From CAZZBK01 sp964387325 (lineage in GTDB: Bacteria; Planctomycetota; Planctomycetia; Pirellulales; PNKZ01): DNA of 11,067 nucleotides. Shown piece after piece: positions 1-8,400 of the stretch. The notes beneath the pieces were generated by a model. The model was given only the letters and a program-made list of their open reading frames with translations, did not search any database and was not told the origin of the DNA. The stretch is taken from positions 1 through 11,067 of the forward strand of contig CAYLYE010000208.1 in NCBI GenBank assembly GCA_964387325.1, in the 5' to 3' direction. The translations under genes and the position numbers were made by a program. Numbering within the stretch: the first letter of the stretch is position 1; each line of letters begins with the position of its first letter.

Positions 1-2
1 TG

Positions 3-839
3 ACGGCGCGCGTGGGCCCCACGACCCGCGGTGGCCACGAAGCCGACTTTCGCTTTCGACTCGCCGGCGCAGACGATGCCGAGCTGTCGTCGATCGTGGT
101 CGAACGATTCATGCGACAAGAACAACTCTGCACGCACGTCGAACTACGGACAGGCGGCAATCGCTGGCCGTTTCAGATCCTTTCGCCGTTGTTCGACGCC
201 TCCGGCTGGTTTGGCGCTCAGGCCCGCTTCGACGGCGCGCTGTCGCTCGAAGAACAGAACGGACAATGGTCCGGTCGGGTCATCGGCGGACGGATCGAGC
301 GCGTCGACCTCGACTCGTTGGTGCGACAACGCTTTCCGCATGGGCTCAGCGGCTTGGCCGACATCACGATTCGCGACGCAGTCGTCTCGCACGGACGGCT
401 CGTCAAGATCGATGGCACATTCGACTGCCGCGGAGGCGCGATTGCGCGTTCGCTCGTCGAGTCGGGCCGACAACACCTGAAGTTTCAAGGCTCGTCGAAC
501 ATCCCCGCCTCGGCGACGAACCTCCCCTTCCGGCAACTCGCGTTCACGTTCGTGCTCGATCCGCGCGGGTTGCAAATGCTCGGCGGCTGCGAAGGGCCGC
601 CAGGGGCGCTGTTGATGGCGGACGACGCGCCACTTTGGCAGCAAGGACCCGAGCCGGTGCAGAGCGTGGCGGCGTTCATTCGCATGTTGGTTCCGTCGAG
701 CGAGGTGCTGGTGCCAGCCACCGACGCCTCGGATTGGCTGATCCACGCATTACCGGTGCCGCCGATTGTTGCCGCTCGGCCGAGTGACGGCTCCGCGCCA
801 CCACCGCCACGAGTCCATATCAAGCCCGCAGGACCGTAA
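3..839 (+). CDS. C-terminal part of a probable AsmA/TamB-like envelope protein (5' end outside the window)
   Basis: The frame is open from the left edge, with no stop before the GTG at 12, so this is most likely the 3' part of a longer gene. About 279 codons are visible, ending in TAA at 837-839. The visible protein has alternating hydrophobic and polar segments typical of beta-rich repeats: a segment around LSGLADITIRDAVVSHGRL, then a charged stretch, then LAFTFVLDPRGLQMLGG. The tail is rich in proline and alanine. No membrane segment or catalytic motif is visible. The pattern resembles the C-terminal region of AsmA-like proteins, which are anchored in the inner membrane and span the periplasm to move lipids; this is inference from texture, not a firm domain match. 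It converges with the regulator gene at 909-1640 across a 69-bp gap without a convincing terminator. It could instead be a lineage-specific hypothetical protein. Confidence 0.6.
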   Translation, partial: TARVGPTTRGGHEADFRFRLAGADDAELSSIVVERFMRQEQLCTHVELRTGGNRWPFQILSPLFDASGWFGAQARFDGALSLEEQNGQWSGRVIGGRIERVDLDSLVRQRFPHGLSGLADITIRDAVVSHGRLVKIDGTFDCRGGAIARSLVESGRQHLKFQGSSNIPASATNLPFRQLAFTFVLDPRGLQMLGGCEGPPGALLMADDAPLWQQGPEPVQSVAAFIRMLVPSSEVLVPATDASDWLIHALPVPPIVAARPSDGSAPPPPRVHIKPAGP

Positions 840-908
840 CTTATTTCGCTTCACGATCCGGTGATTGGCTCGCACGCGGCGGATGACCTTGGTTTGCGCT
901 GACGTCGA

Positions 909-1640
909 TCAGGGCTGATTCAGTCGACGATAATCTCCGGGGGCGAGTCCAATTGTGCGTCGAAATTGGCGTGTGAACGCGCTTTGATCCGAGTAGCCGC
1001 ACTCCAGTGCAATTTGTGCGATTGGTTTCGCCGTATCGCGTAGCCGTTGCGTGGCACGATCCATGCGGAACTTGAGAATCAATTGATTCGTTGACAAATG
1101 AAAGACATCGCGGATGCGCTGATCAATCTGATAGGATGAGAGGCCTGCACATCGTGCAACTTCATCGACCGTCCATTGCGCGTCGAGATGCTCTTGCACT
1201 TCATGCAGCGCGGTGGCCACGTCGCGATAATCGTCGGTCGGTGCGTGAATATCCTGAGAGATACCGACCAAGCCGATGCATTGACCGGCGGCGTTTTTCA
1301 GCGGCAGCTTCGTCGTGATGCACCAACCTGGATCTCCCGTGGGGTAGGTATGTAGTTCTAGTTCGTTGAGCAGGGGTTCGCAGCTGGCAATGAGCTGGAG
1401 GTCCTGAGCCAAATAACCATCGCCCAGCGGGGCGGGAAACACTTCGGCCGCGGTGCGTCCGATGAGTGACGACTTGTTTTTCGCACCGCATCTTTGCGCG
1501 AGCGTGTGGTTGGCCAACACATAACGCCCGAGGTGGTCCTTAACGAAGAATGTCAGATTGGTGATTGCATCGAATAAAGCTTCGCCCGTAAAGGGCTCGG
1601 CCAGTTGCGCGAGCAAGGTTTGAAGAGCAAGATTCACCAT
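909..1640 (-). CDS. PAS domain-containing AraC-family transcriptional regulator
   Basis: This is a 243-residue cytoplasmic DNA-binding regulator. Residues about 21-131 form a PAS sensor (FFVKDHLGRYVLANHTLA near the start, GLVGISQDI at the end). Residues about 150-240 form an AraC/XylS DNA-binding domain with two helix-turn-helix units: WTVDEVARCAGLSSYQID at about 156-173 and PIAQIALECGYSDQSAFTRQF at about 206-226. The second contains the family signature ending in the F-x-R-x-F-R-R pattern, followed by GLAPGDYRR. The order PAS then AraC is complete, with no sign of truncation. The ATG at 1638-1640 has only a weak AGG upstream. The gene is divergent from the metallophosphoesterase at 1884 across 243 bp, so it may control that gene and the hydroxyproline genes downstream; this is inferred from position. 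The PAS ligand is unknown. Family assignment is secure, the regulon is not. Confidence 0.93.
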   Translation of the reverse strand: MVNLALQTLLAQLAEPFTGEALFDAITNLTFFVKDHLGRYVLANHTLAQRCGAKNKSSLIGRTAAEVFPAPLGDGYLAQDLQLIASCEPLLNELELHTYPTGDPGWCITTKLPLKNAAGQCIGLVGISQDIHAPTDDYRDVATALHEVQEHLDAQWTVDEVARCAGLSSYQIDQRIRDVFHLSTNQLILKFRMDRATQRLRDTAKPIAQIALECGYSDQSAFTRQFRRTIGLAPGDYRRLNQP

Positions 1641-1883
1641 GACTGCCTATTTTATGCGGACAGATGCATGGGGTGCCAGAGGGACGAAGCACGAACAAGC
1701 TGCCTCGGAAATATCCCGTTATGCGCAAATGGCAGCAGATACTTTGCCGCCAGTCAAGAAAATCGCGGGAGCCCGATTACAATTGAGTAAAGCAATGCAT
1801 CGAGAGATACCTCACCGTCCTCTTGCGACGATACGTCGTTGATCGATCTTTTGAATTTACCTTTGTAAGCCACCGGAGTCACC
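1641..1883. promoter_or_regulatory. Divergent intergenic region between the PAS-AraC regulator and the metallophosphoesterase
   Basis: This 243-bp region must hold the start signals for two divergent genes. Short open frames here overlap and show no protein-like content. A minus-strand TAAAAT (plus 1649-1654) lies close upstream of the regulator start but has no matching -35. A small dyad CGACG-ATA-CGTCG lies at 1826-1838, followed by the palindrome GATCGATC at 1841-1848, about 35-58 bp before the metallophosphoesterase ATG. These are plausible operator positions for the divergent regulator. No sigma-70 promoter with both hexamers could be identified. Confidence 0.4.
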
Positions 1884-2990
1884 ATGTCTCAACAAACTCC
1901 AGCCATGCCGCCGATCGTTAATCGCCGTAACTTTCTCGCAGGTACGGCGCTCAGTGCGGCGGCACTGGGGCTCGGGTTCAAGCCCGAAGCGATGCAAGCA
2001 GCCGATCAAGCTCGCTCGACCAAGGTCGCGTTCTTCGTCGTCGGCGATACGCATTACTTGGCGGACAAAGAGAACCCGGCCCGGATGAATTCTCGCTCTG
2101 TTGAAATCTGCGGCGACTTGGTCGAGACGCTCAATCGTTTGCCGGGAACCGAGATCCCTTCGGAAGCAGGTGGTGGCAAGGTGGCTCAAGCGGCAGGACT
2201 CATTCACGCCGGCGACATTATTGATACTGGCGACAAAAACGGTCGCGTGCAAGAAGCGATGCAAAAGACCGAGTGGTCAGCCTATGTCGACGACTATGGT
2301 CTCACGGGCAGCGATGGCCGACTGAAGATGCCGGTGTATGAAGTCTACGGGAACCATGATTCGCCGCATGGCACAGGCTGGGCCATCGAGCGCATTATCG
2401 AGCGGAACAAGCGTCGCCCCGGCGTGGTCAATGTCTCCGCGAACGGGCTGCACTACTCGTGGGATTGGGGCCCAGCGCATTTCATCAACCTGGGGCTAAT
2501 CGTCGGCACGCAAAAGTCGGTCGTGCGCAAACGGCGTTACGCCGCGCTCGACAGTCTCGACTTCCTTGTGTCCGATTTACGTGACAAGGTTGGCACGAGC
2601 GGTAAGCCGCTCGTGATTACCCATCACATAGATATTGCCCGCTACACGGGCCCCTGCGACCCAAACGCTCCGGCGGATGGCAAGGAATGGGACCCCTGCG
2701 ACGTGCGAGCGTTCTACGACGCACTGAAAGACTACAACGTCGCCGGAATCTTTTACGGCCACACACACTTTCGCAACATCTTTCAATGGGACGGATTATC
2801 ACCCAAGGCAGCCAAGGGCCTACACGTTTTCAATACCGACAACGCCAGTCACTTCAGCGGTGATGCCCAGGCTCTGTTCTACGTCGAGTTACACGACAAG
2901 CAATTGTTGGTTCGCGAGTATCAGACCAAAGATGGCTGGCGGACAGGTTTCTTTACGCCGCAAACGTGGACCGCGCCATTCGCCACCTAA
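1884..2990 (+). CDS. Exported calcineurin-like metallophosphoesterase with a Tat-type signal
   Basis: A 368-residue protein of the calcineurin-like phosphoesterase superfamily, whose members hydrolyse phosphomono- or diesters with a two-metal centre. The motifs appear in order: D55-x-H57 (VVGDTHY), G110-D111-x-x-D114-x-G116, G156-N157-H158-D159, H247-H248 (ITHHID) and G292-H293-T294-H295. These supply the expected metal ligands, so it should be active. The N-terminus has twin arginines (NRRNFLAG, residues 13-20), a hydrophobic run to about residue 32 and an AA-D cleavage site near 39-41, which indicates Tat export with a metal-loaded fold. The 55-residue spacing between the first two motifs is long and may hold a family-specific insertion. 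The start is supported by GGAG at 1875-1878, five bases before the ATG. It precedes the hydroxyproline genes by 122 bp on the same strand and faces the PAS-AraC regulator. The substrate is not known; a nucleotide, phospholipid or sugar phosphate are all possible. Confidence 0.9.
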   Translation: MSQQTPAMPPIVNRRNFLAGTALSAAALGLGFKPEAMQAADQARSTKVAFFVVGDTHYLADKENPARMNSRSVEICGDLVETLNRLPGTEIPSEAGGGKVAQAAGLIHAGDIIDTGDKNGRVQEAMQKTEWSAYVDDYGLTGSDGRLKMPVYEVYGNHDSPHGTGWAIERIIERNKRRPGVVNVSANGLHYSWDWGPAHFINLGLIVGTQKSVVRKRRYAALDSLDFLVSDLRDKVGTSGKPLVITHHIDIARYTGPCDPNAPADGKEWDPCDVRAFYDALKDYNVAGIFYGHTHFRNIFQWDGLSPKAAKGLHVFNTDNASHFSGDAQALFYVELHDKQLLVREYQTKDGWRTGFFTPQTWTAPFAT

Positions 2991-3112
2991 TTTCAATTCG
3001 CTAGTTTGAGCTATCGAGTTGGGTCTGAAATCGATCTCCGAGGGTTCGCTCACGACATGAAATGGGCGGTGCAAATAATTGGGGCTCGTCCGATATTATC
3101 CGCAAGACAACC

Positions 3113-4048
3113 ATGCAACGCATTCAAGTCATTGATTCACACACCGCGGGTGAACCGACTCGCGTGATTATCGCCGGAGGGCCCGATCTGGGAACCGGTT
3201 CGCTTGCCGATCGCCTCGAGCGTTTTCGTCGTGAGCGAGATGACTTTCGTCGAGCGGTGATTTGCGAACCGCGCGGCTCGGACGTACTCGTCGGAGCGAT
3301 CCTCGGTCCTCCGGTCGATCCGTCGTGCGTTGCCGGTGTGATTTTCTTTAACAACGTCGGCTATCTCGGTATGTGTGGGCACGGCACGATCGGTGTCGCC
3401 GTGACCCTGGGGCACCTAGGCCGCATCCAAGCGGGACGCTATCAACTGGAGACGCCGGTCGGCGTTGTCCCGTTCGACTACGACGGTCGGAACACCGTGA
3501 CACTCGAAAACGTCCCGAGTTATCGCTCCGCAACGAATGTCCGCCTTACCGTCGCAGGCTGTGGTGAAGTGACCGGCGACATTGCCTGGGCAGGCAATTG
3601 GTTTTTTCTTGTCCGCGAACATCGCGAGTTACTACAGATCGAGAACGTCGCGCGGCTCACCGCAGTCACCGAAGCGATCCGGACCGCTCTGCGAACTCAG
3701 GGCATCACCGGAACCGACGGCGCGGCGATCGACCACGTGGAATTATTCGGTCCACCACACGACGCAAACAACCACAGCCGCAACTTCGTGCTCTGTCCGG
3801 GCGGAGCTTACGATCGTTCACCTTGCGGAACGGGCACCAGCGCTAAGCTGGCCTGCTTGGCCGCCGACGGTAAACTTCGCCCCGGCGAGCCTTGGCGACA
3901 GGAAAGCATCGTCGGCAGTATCTTCACCGGCTCCTATCGAACCGACGGCGACCGCGTACGGCCGATGATTTCGGGCGCAGCCTATGTGACCGCCGAGACA
4001 ACGTTGCTCGTCGATGAGGCGGACCCTTTTGGCTGGGGTATCCGATGA
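3113..4048 (+). CDS. Proline racemase family enzyme, probable 4-hydroxyproline 2-epimerase
   Basis: A 311-residue cytoplasmic, cofactor-independent enzyme expected to epimerise trans-4-hydroxy-L-proline to cis-4-hydroxy-D-proline. Both catalytic cysteines of the family are present: Cys88 in MCGHGTIG and Cys238 in DRSPCGTGTSA. Having two cysteines argues against the hydroxyproline dehydratase subgroup, in which the first is replaced by threonine or serine. CGHGT rather than CGHNS favours the hydroxyproline epimerase subgroup over true proline racemase. The N-terminus QVIDSHTAGEPTRVI is the conserved family opening, so the ATG at 3113 was chosen; an in-frame ATG at 3062 would add 17 residues without family character. 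No good ribosome site precedes either. The stop overlaps the start of the FAD oxidase in ATGA at 4045-4048, so the two are translationally coupled, which strengthens the hydroxyproline reading. Proline racemase is the alternative. Confidence 0.92.
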   Translation: MQRIQVIDSHTAGEPTRVIIAGGPDLGTGSLADRLERFRRERDDFRRAVICEPRGSDVLVGAILGPPVDPSCVAGVIFFNNVGYLGMCGHGTIGVAVTLGHLGRIQAGRYQLETPVGVVPFDYDGRNTVTLENVPSYRSATNVRLTVAGCGEVTGDIAWAGNWFFLVREHRELLQIENVARLTAVTEAIRTALRTQGITGTDGAAIDHVELFGPPHDANNHSRNFVLCPGGAYDRSPCGTGTSAKLACLAADGKLRPGEPWRQESIVGSIFTGSYRTDGDRVRPMISGAAYVTAETTLLVDEADPFGWGIR

Positions 4049-5343
4049 TTTCGCCTGACCGAACGACGCTGTCAACGACTCGACGAGATGTCGTCATCGT
4101 CGGAGGCGGCGTGATCGGAGCCGCCTGTGCGTATTACCTGCAACAAGCGGGACGAAGCGTCACGATCATCGATCGCGGTCCATTCGGCGGCGGATGCTCG
4201 CATGGCAATTGCGGCTATGTGTGCCCAAGCCACGTCTTGCCACTTGCTGCCCCCGGAGCGTTGTGGTCGACGCTCAAGACCCTGGCCTCGCGCAATTCAC
4301 CACTCAAAGTGCGATTTCGCTTCGATCGGGCTCTCTGGAGCTGGTTCTGGCGATTTGCCCAGTGTTGCAACCATCGCGACATGCTGGCAACCGGCCATGC
4401 ACTGCAATCGCTCTTGCAGTCATCGCGGCAACTTTACGACGAGCTGCTCCGCGAAATTCTGACCGATGTCGAGTGGCGAGCGAACGGATTGCTGTTCGTC
4501 TTTCAGTCCGCCACCGCGATGGATCATTATGCCGATGTCGACCGGTTGTTGCGTGAGGAGTTCCACCTGTCGGCCAGACGGTACGACGGAGAGGCGTTAT
4601 TGAAATTGGAACCGAGCTTGCGACCGGGTATCGCCGGAGCATGGCACTACGAAACGGATGGGCATCTGCGGCCTGATAAGCTGATGACCGCTTGGCGGCG
4701 AACGCTCACGTCGTTGAATGTCGAGATCGTCGAGCATTGTGAGTTACTCGACGTATCGGTCGCAGGGAAGCACGTCCGCAACATCAGCACATCGCGGGGC
4801 AAAATGGAAGCCGATCAATGGGTGATCGCGACCGGGGCGTGGACGCCGCAATTGAATCGACTGTTGCGACAGCCGATTCCAATTCAACCCGGCAAAGGCT
4901 ATTCGCTGACCTTGCCGCAAACGGAACACGCCCCACGGCTGCCCATGATATTCGAGGAACATCGCGTAGCGATCACGCCCCTTGCCGAGGCGTATCGCAT
5001 TGGCTCGACGATGGAGTTTGCCGGTTACGACGCGACACTCAACCCCAACCGTTTGCGACTGTTACGCGAGGGCGCGGCTCGCTACCTTCGTGACCCCATT
5101 GCCGGCGCCGCCCTCGAATCATGGTGGGGCTGGCGACCGATGACGCCCGATGGTCTACCATTCATCGGACGCATACCAGCTTTCGCGAATGCCTATCTTG
5201 CCGCAGGACACGGAATGTTGGGCGTGTCGCTCGCGCCGGCGACGGGGCGATTACTCGCCGAGATCGTCACGGGGCACACGACTCAAGTCGACCCTCGCCC
5301 CTACTCGGTTGACCGCGCTACTTATCGAAGTATGCGCAGCTGA
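4045..5343 (+). CDS. DadA-like FAD-dependent amine oxidoreductase, probable D-hydroxyproline dehydrogenase
   Basis: A 432-residue flavoprotein of the D-amino acid oxidase (DAO) fold. The N-terminal dinucleotide-binding motif VIVGGGVIGAACAY lies at about 17-30, with the acidic residue D43 at the end of the second strand (TIIDRG). A conserved FAD-contact segment CSHGNCGYVCPSHVLPLA follows at 51-68. The C-terminal DAO signature has WRPMTPDGLPFIG at about 363-375 and GHGMLGVSLAP at about 388-398. Length matches the D-amino acid dehydrogenase family. It should oxidise cis-4-hydroxy-D-proline from the upstream epimerase to pyrroline-4-hydroxy-2-carboxylate, passing electrons to the respiratory chain. 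The four-base ATGA overlap with the epimerase gene supports joint expression and fixes the start. No signal peptide is visible, so it probably acts on the cytoplasmic side of the membrane. The specific substrate is inferred from context; a general D-amino acid dehydrogenase is possible. Confidence 0.9.
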   Translation: MISPDRTTLSTTRRDVVIVGGGVIGAACAYYLQQAGRSVTIIDRGPFGGGCSHGNCGYVCPSHVLPLAAPGALWSTLKTLASRNSPLKVRFRFDRALWSWFWRFAQCCNHRDMLATGHALQSLLQSSRQLYDELLREILTDVEWRANGLLFVFQSATAMDHYADVDRLLREEFHLSARRYDGEALLKLEPSLRPGIAGAWHYETDGHLRPDKLMTAWRRTLTSLNVEIVEHCELLDVSVAGKHVRNISTSRGKMEADQWVIATGAWTPQLNRLLRQPIPIQPGKGYSLTLPQTEHAPRLPMIFEEHRVAITPLAEAYRIGSTMEFAGYDATLNPNRLRLLREGAARYLRDPIAGAALESWWGWRPMTPDGLPFIGRIPAFANAYLAAGHGMLGVSLAPATGRLLAEIVTGHTTQVDPRPYSVDRATYRSMRS

Positions 5344-5409
5344 TCGGTCCAGTCAGAGCAATCTGAAGCCGATAGCATCGGACACGGGTCGGTCGTCCTT
5401 AAACCACTT
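5344..5409. terminator. Convergent gap with weak hairpins, possible bidirectional terminator
   Basis: The FAD oxidase gene (+) and the large DUF4838 gene (-) end facing each other across 66 bp. Two dyads are visible: CCGAT-AGC-ATCGG at 5369-5381, and TCGTCC (5393-5398) pairing with GGACGA (5414-5419) around a 15-base loop that includes the TAA stop of the minus-strand gene. Neither stem is long or GC-rich and there is no clean T run, apart from CTTTT inside the loop, so intrinsic termination is only a weak proposal. Confidence 0.25.
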
Positions 5410-8400
5410 TTACGGACGATCCATCATGCCTCGCTCGGCTGATTTACGTTGCTCTGCGTCCGCAGCGCTATCATCGAGCACCGACTGATAAACACGCAGG
5501 GCTTCGTCTTTTCGGCCCGCCGCTCGAAGCGTGTTACCGAGCGCGAGCAGCAGCGAGCCGCGCCAAATGCCGCCGACCTTGGCGATTTCGACTTTGCGTA
5601 GCGTGGCGAGAGCCTCATCATATTGACCTCGCTTGGTTAGAATTCGTGCGATGCCTTGGAGGGCCGTGAACTGCTCAGCACTGTTGATTTGCGAGGCAGA
5701 GTCAATAATCGACCGATAGGCAGCCAGGGCGGCGGTATCGTCTTGAAGGTTGTGCTCGCGATTTCTGGCAAGGGTCTCGCGGATGCTGTCTCGAATGCGC
5801 GGATCGCTCGTCCATTCGAGTGACTGAGTGAGATCGGCTTCAGCCGCTCGCCCCGACTTGAGGATCGCATAGGCTTTGCCTCGCGAGAAGTAGCCAGCAC
5901 CACGTTTCCAGAACGGCCAAGCGGCGATATTTTCTTGTCCGAAGTCTGTGATGACGTGGGGTACCTTCGCTTGATCGAGTAAGCTTTGCATCTGCACCGC
6001 CTTCTTGACGGCCTCGATAGGAATTCTGGCGGTGAGCTGACTCGCACGCTCGTACTGACGGAGACTGCGCGCTATTGCCGCGGCTTGCTCGAGGGCGGCG
6101 GATTTTTGAAAATCGTTCGCCTTACCTTCGGCAGCGGATGTGTAAACGGCTAGTGCTTCGGCGCGTTGGCCTTGTCGCATGAATTCGGCAGCGACGCGAG
6201 TGGCTTCGAGGTAGTCCTCGTCCGCTTTGCCCGCAGCGAACTGAACGTAACGACCTTCATAAAAGTGTGCGAACTTCATGACCTCGTGAAAGTTTGCCTT
6301 GCCCGTGGGTGCGTAGGCCGAAGCCTCCGCACCATCCTCGCGAATGCGGTGGCGGCAGATGTTAAAGTGCCACGGCAGACTGGCGGACGGCTTGCGGCCA
6401 ATGACCTGATGCAGGGGGTCATTGTCGTCGTACGTGATCGGGAGCCGCATCTCGACCGTCCAGTGATCATCGGCAATGTGTGTGGCGACTTCGGCGTTCG
6501 CATCCCAGCTGAGCCAGGCGTCTCGGGCTGCCGAACGATCCATGTCGGCGATGGCACCGGCGGGGCTGACCGCGATTTGGTAGTAGGAATGCGATTCGGT
6601 TTCAAGCAGTATTTCGACGGCATCGCCATACCAGAGAGCGGGATCGTCGTCTTTCGTCGCGCCGATGTTCAACTTCTCTCCAGGGTGATCGTCGCAGCGG
6701 ATGGCAAAGTAAAGGCTGCCATCTTGGCCCCAGGCCGCCTTAAATTGGGTCCCGAACGTTGGTCGCCCGCCCGTCTGCAACTCACGTAATCCGCCGATGA
6801 ACGGTTCGGGATACGTCTGCCAGTAATCGTCATCCAACTTGCCATCGATAACAATGCCTGCGGCGTCGCGACCGATACGAAATTGCGGCACAGGTCCACG
6901 CTGTCGGCCAAGCAACTGACTCTTGCTGCGGAGGTCTTTGAGAAATTCGTCAATCAACGCCACGCGCTGAGCATACAAAGAGTTCTTTTCGACTTTGGCC
7001 TGCGCTGCGGCAAAGTAAGCGAGCGCGGCATCGACCTTCGTCTTGTCCTTCTCCATCTCCTGCCAGTTCGCCTCGCAGTAGGTGAAAAAGGTGTGCATCT
7101 CATGCTCGGCAGGACCGTAGAACAGTCGGCAGTATTCGCGAAACATCGCCTTGGTATCGAGGTCTTTGCCTCCCCAATAACTACGCGCCGTAAAATAGAC
7201 GAGGAAGTGATTTAACCCGGCGCCGACTTTGGAAAAATCCATGCTGAGCGTGATGTCTTCTCCCTGCGAGATGCCTTGGGTTGCTTTCACACTCTCGCCC
7301 AATGCGGAGGGCGTAAAGGCAGGCAGATACCAACCTCGATCCGTCAGTGGATAATTCTCGCAGACCACGATCGGATTGTCCGTTTTGGCGGCCCAGTCAG
7401 CGCGGCGCTGGGCAATTTCTGCCTGTTGTTGCGGCTTGTGGCTCCGCGGGGCTCCGCGGCCACCGACTATCCCCACGAGTACGTTGGGCTCCAGCTTATC
7501 GAGCTTCAGAGGCGGCAACGCATAGGAGCCATAAGCACAGTTGTAAACCCATCGATCTGGATGCGTTTTGCCAACCTCTTTCGCGACACGATTGACGAAT
7601 CCCCAGACGTGGTCCGAGAGAAGTCCTGGTTGATCGCGCTGCGGAGTATCTTGCCCCTCGCAAAGCTTGCACTGGCAAATGGCCGTGTAACCATCAGGCG
7701 GCATGACAGAAACCGCCTTGACTTTGTAATGGTCGAACTGTGCCCGGACATAACGAACCGTTTCTTGGAAAAGTTCTTCGTTCGAGTAGCAAAGCTGGTT
7801 CTTGGTATAGCCGGGTTGAAAATGTCGCTTGCCGCCATAGAGCGCGTACCAATCGGGATGAGCCGCGAAGTTCGCCTCGCGCCCGGTCATGATCGCCATG
7901 CCGTGCGCCTGTTCAAAGTCGAGTGGATCGCGCGTGCCGAGCCGCATGGCCCAGAGTGCCGTTTCAAGGCTCTTGTTGACCCCAAAGCGGAATGCAAACC
8001 GTCGCATTGCAAAGTCAGGACGCACGGTCACGTTGATCTTAGGTAGGGGGATCGACTTCAATTTCGGTACGATCTCGCCCAACTCTCCCGGCAGATACCA
8101 CCGCACGCCGAGCCGGTGCAGAAAACCGGCAACCGCGTTAAAAGAGCCTCGCTCATCGCCACCCCAAGCTTGCCAAGGTTCGATCTTCCCGACCGCCGCA
8201 TCAGGTCGGCCCATCTCACCCGGTAGAGAAATCCGGTGCTTGTAAATACTAGCCATCGGCACACCCCATAACGCGCCGGTGATTTTGTCCCACTCGGCCT
8301 GGACCTTCCCATGCTCGCCTCGCTCGCTACTGCTTCTTGCCCACGGTTCAATGGGAGTGTAGTCCTTATCGTTGCCGATCAGCACCAGCCAGTTGTCGCC

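Noticed and set aside
144..746. A 200-codon minus-strand frame opposite the first gene
   Set aside because: It is arginine-rich shadow translation; the plus frame is open to the window edge and has protein-like hydrophobic periodicity.
3094..3099. TATTAT as a -10 element for the epimerase
   Set aside because: No -35 at the right spacing and only 13 bp before the ATG, so not supported as a promoter.
3062..3112. Upstream ATG at 3062 for the epimerase
   Set aside because: The 17 extra residues are not family-like, while the protein from 3113 begins at the conserved N-terminal strand.
6166..6789. A 207-codon plus-strand open frame inside the DUF4838 gene
   Set aside because: Antisense shadow of the CBM9-like region; no domain signature of its own.
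7276..8046. A 256-codon plus-strand open frame inside the DUF4838 gene
   Set aside because: It is antisense to a well-supported domain-bearing frame, shows no recognisable motif, and reflects codon bias in GC-rich DNA.
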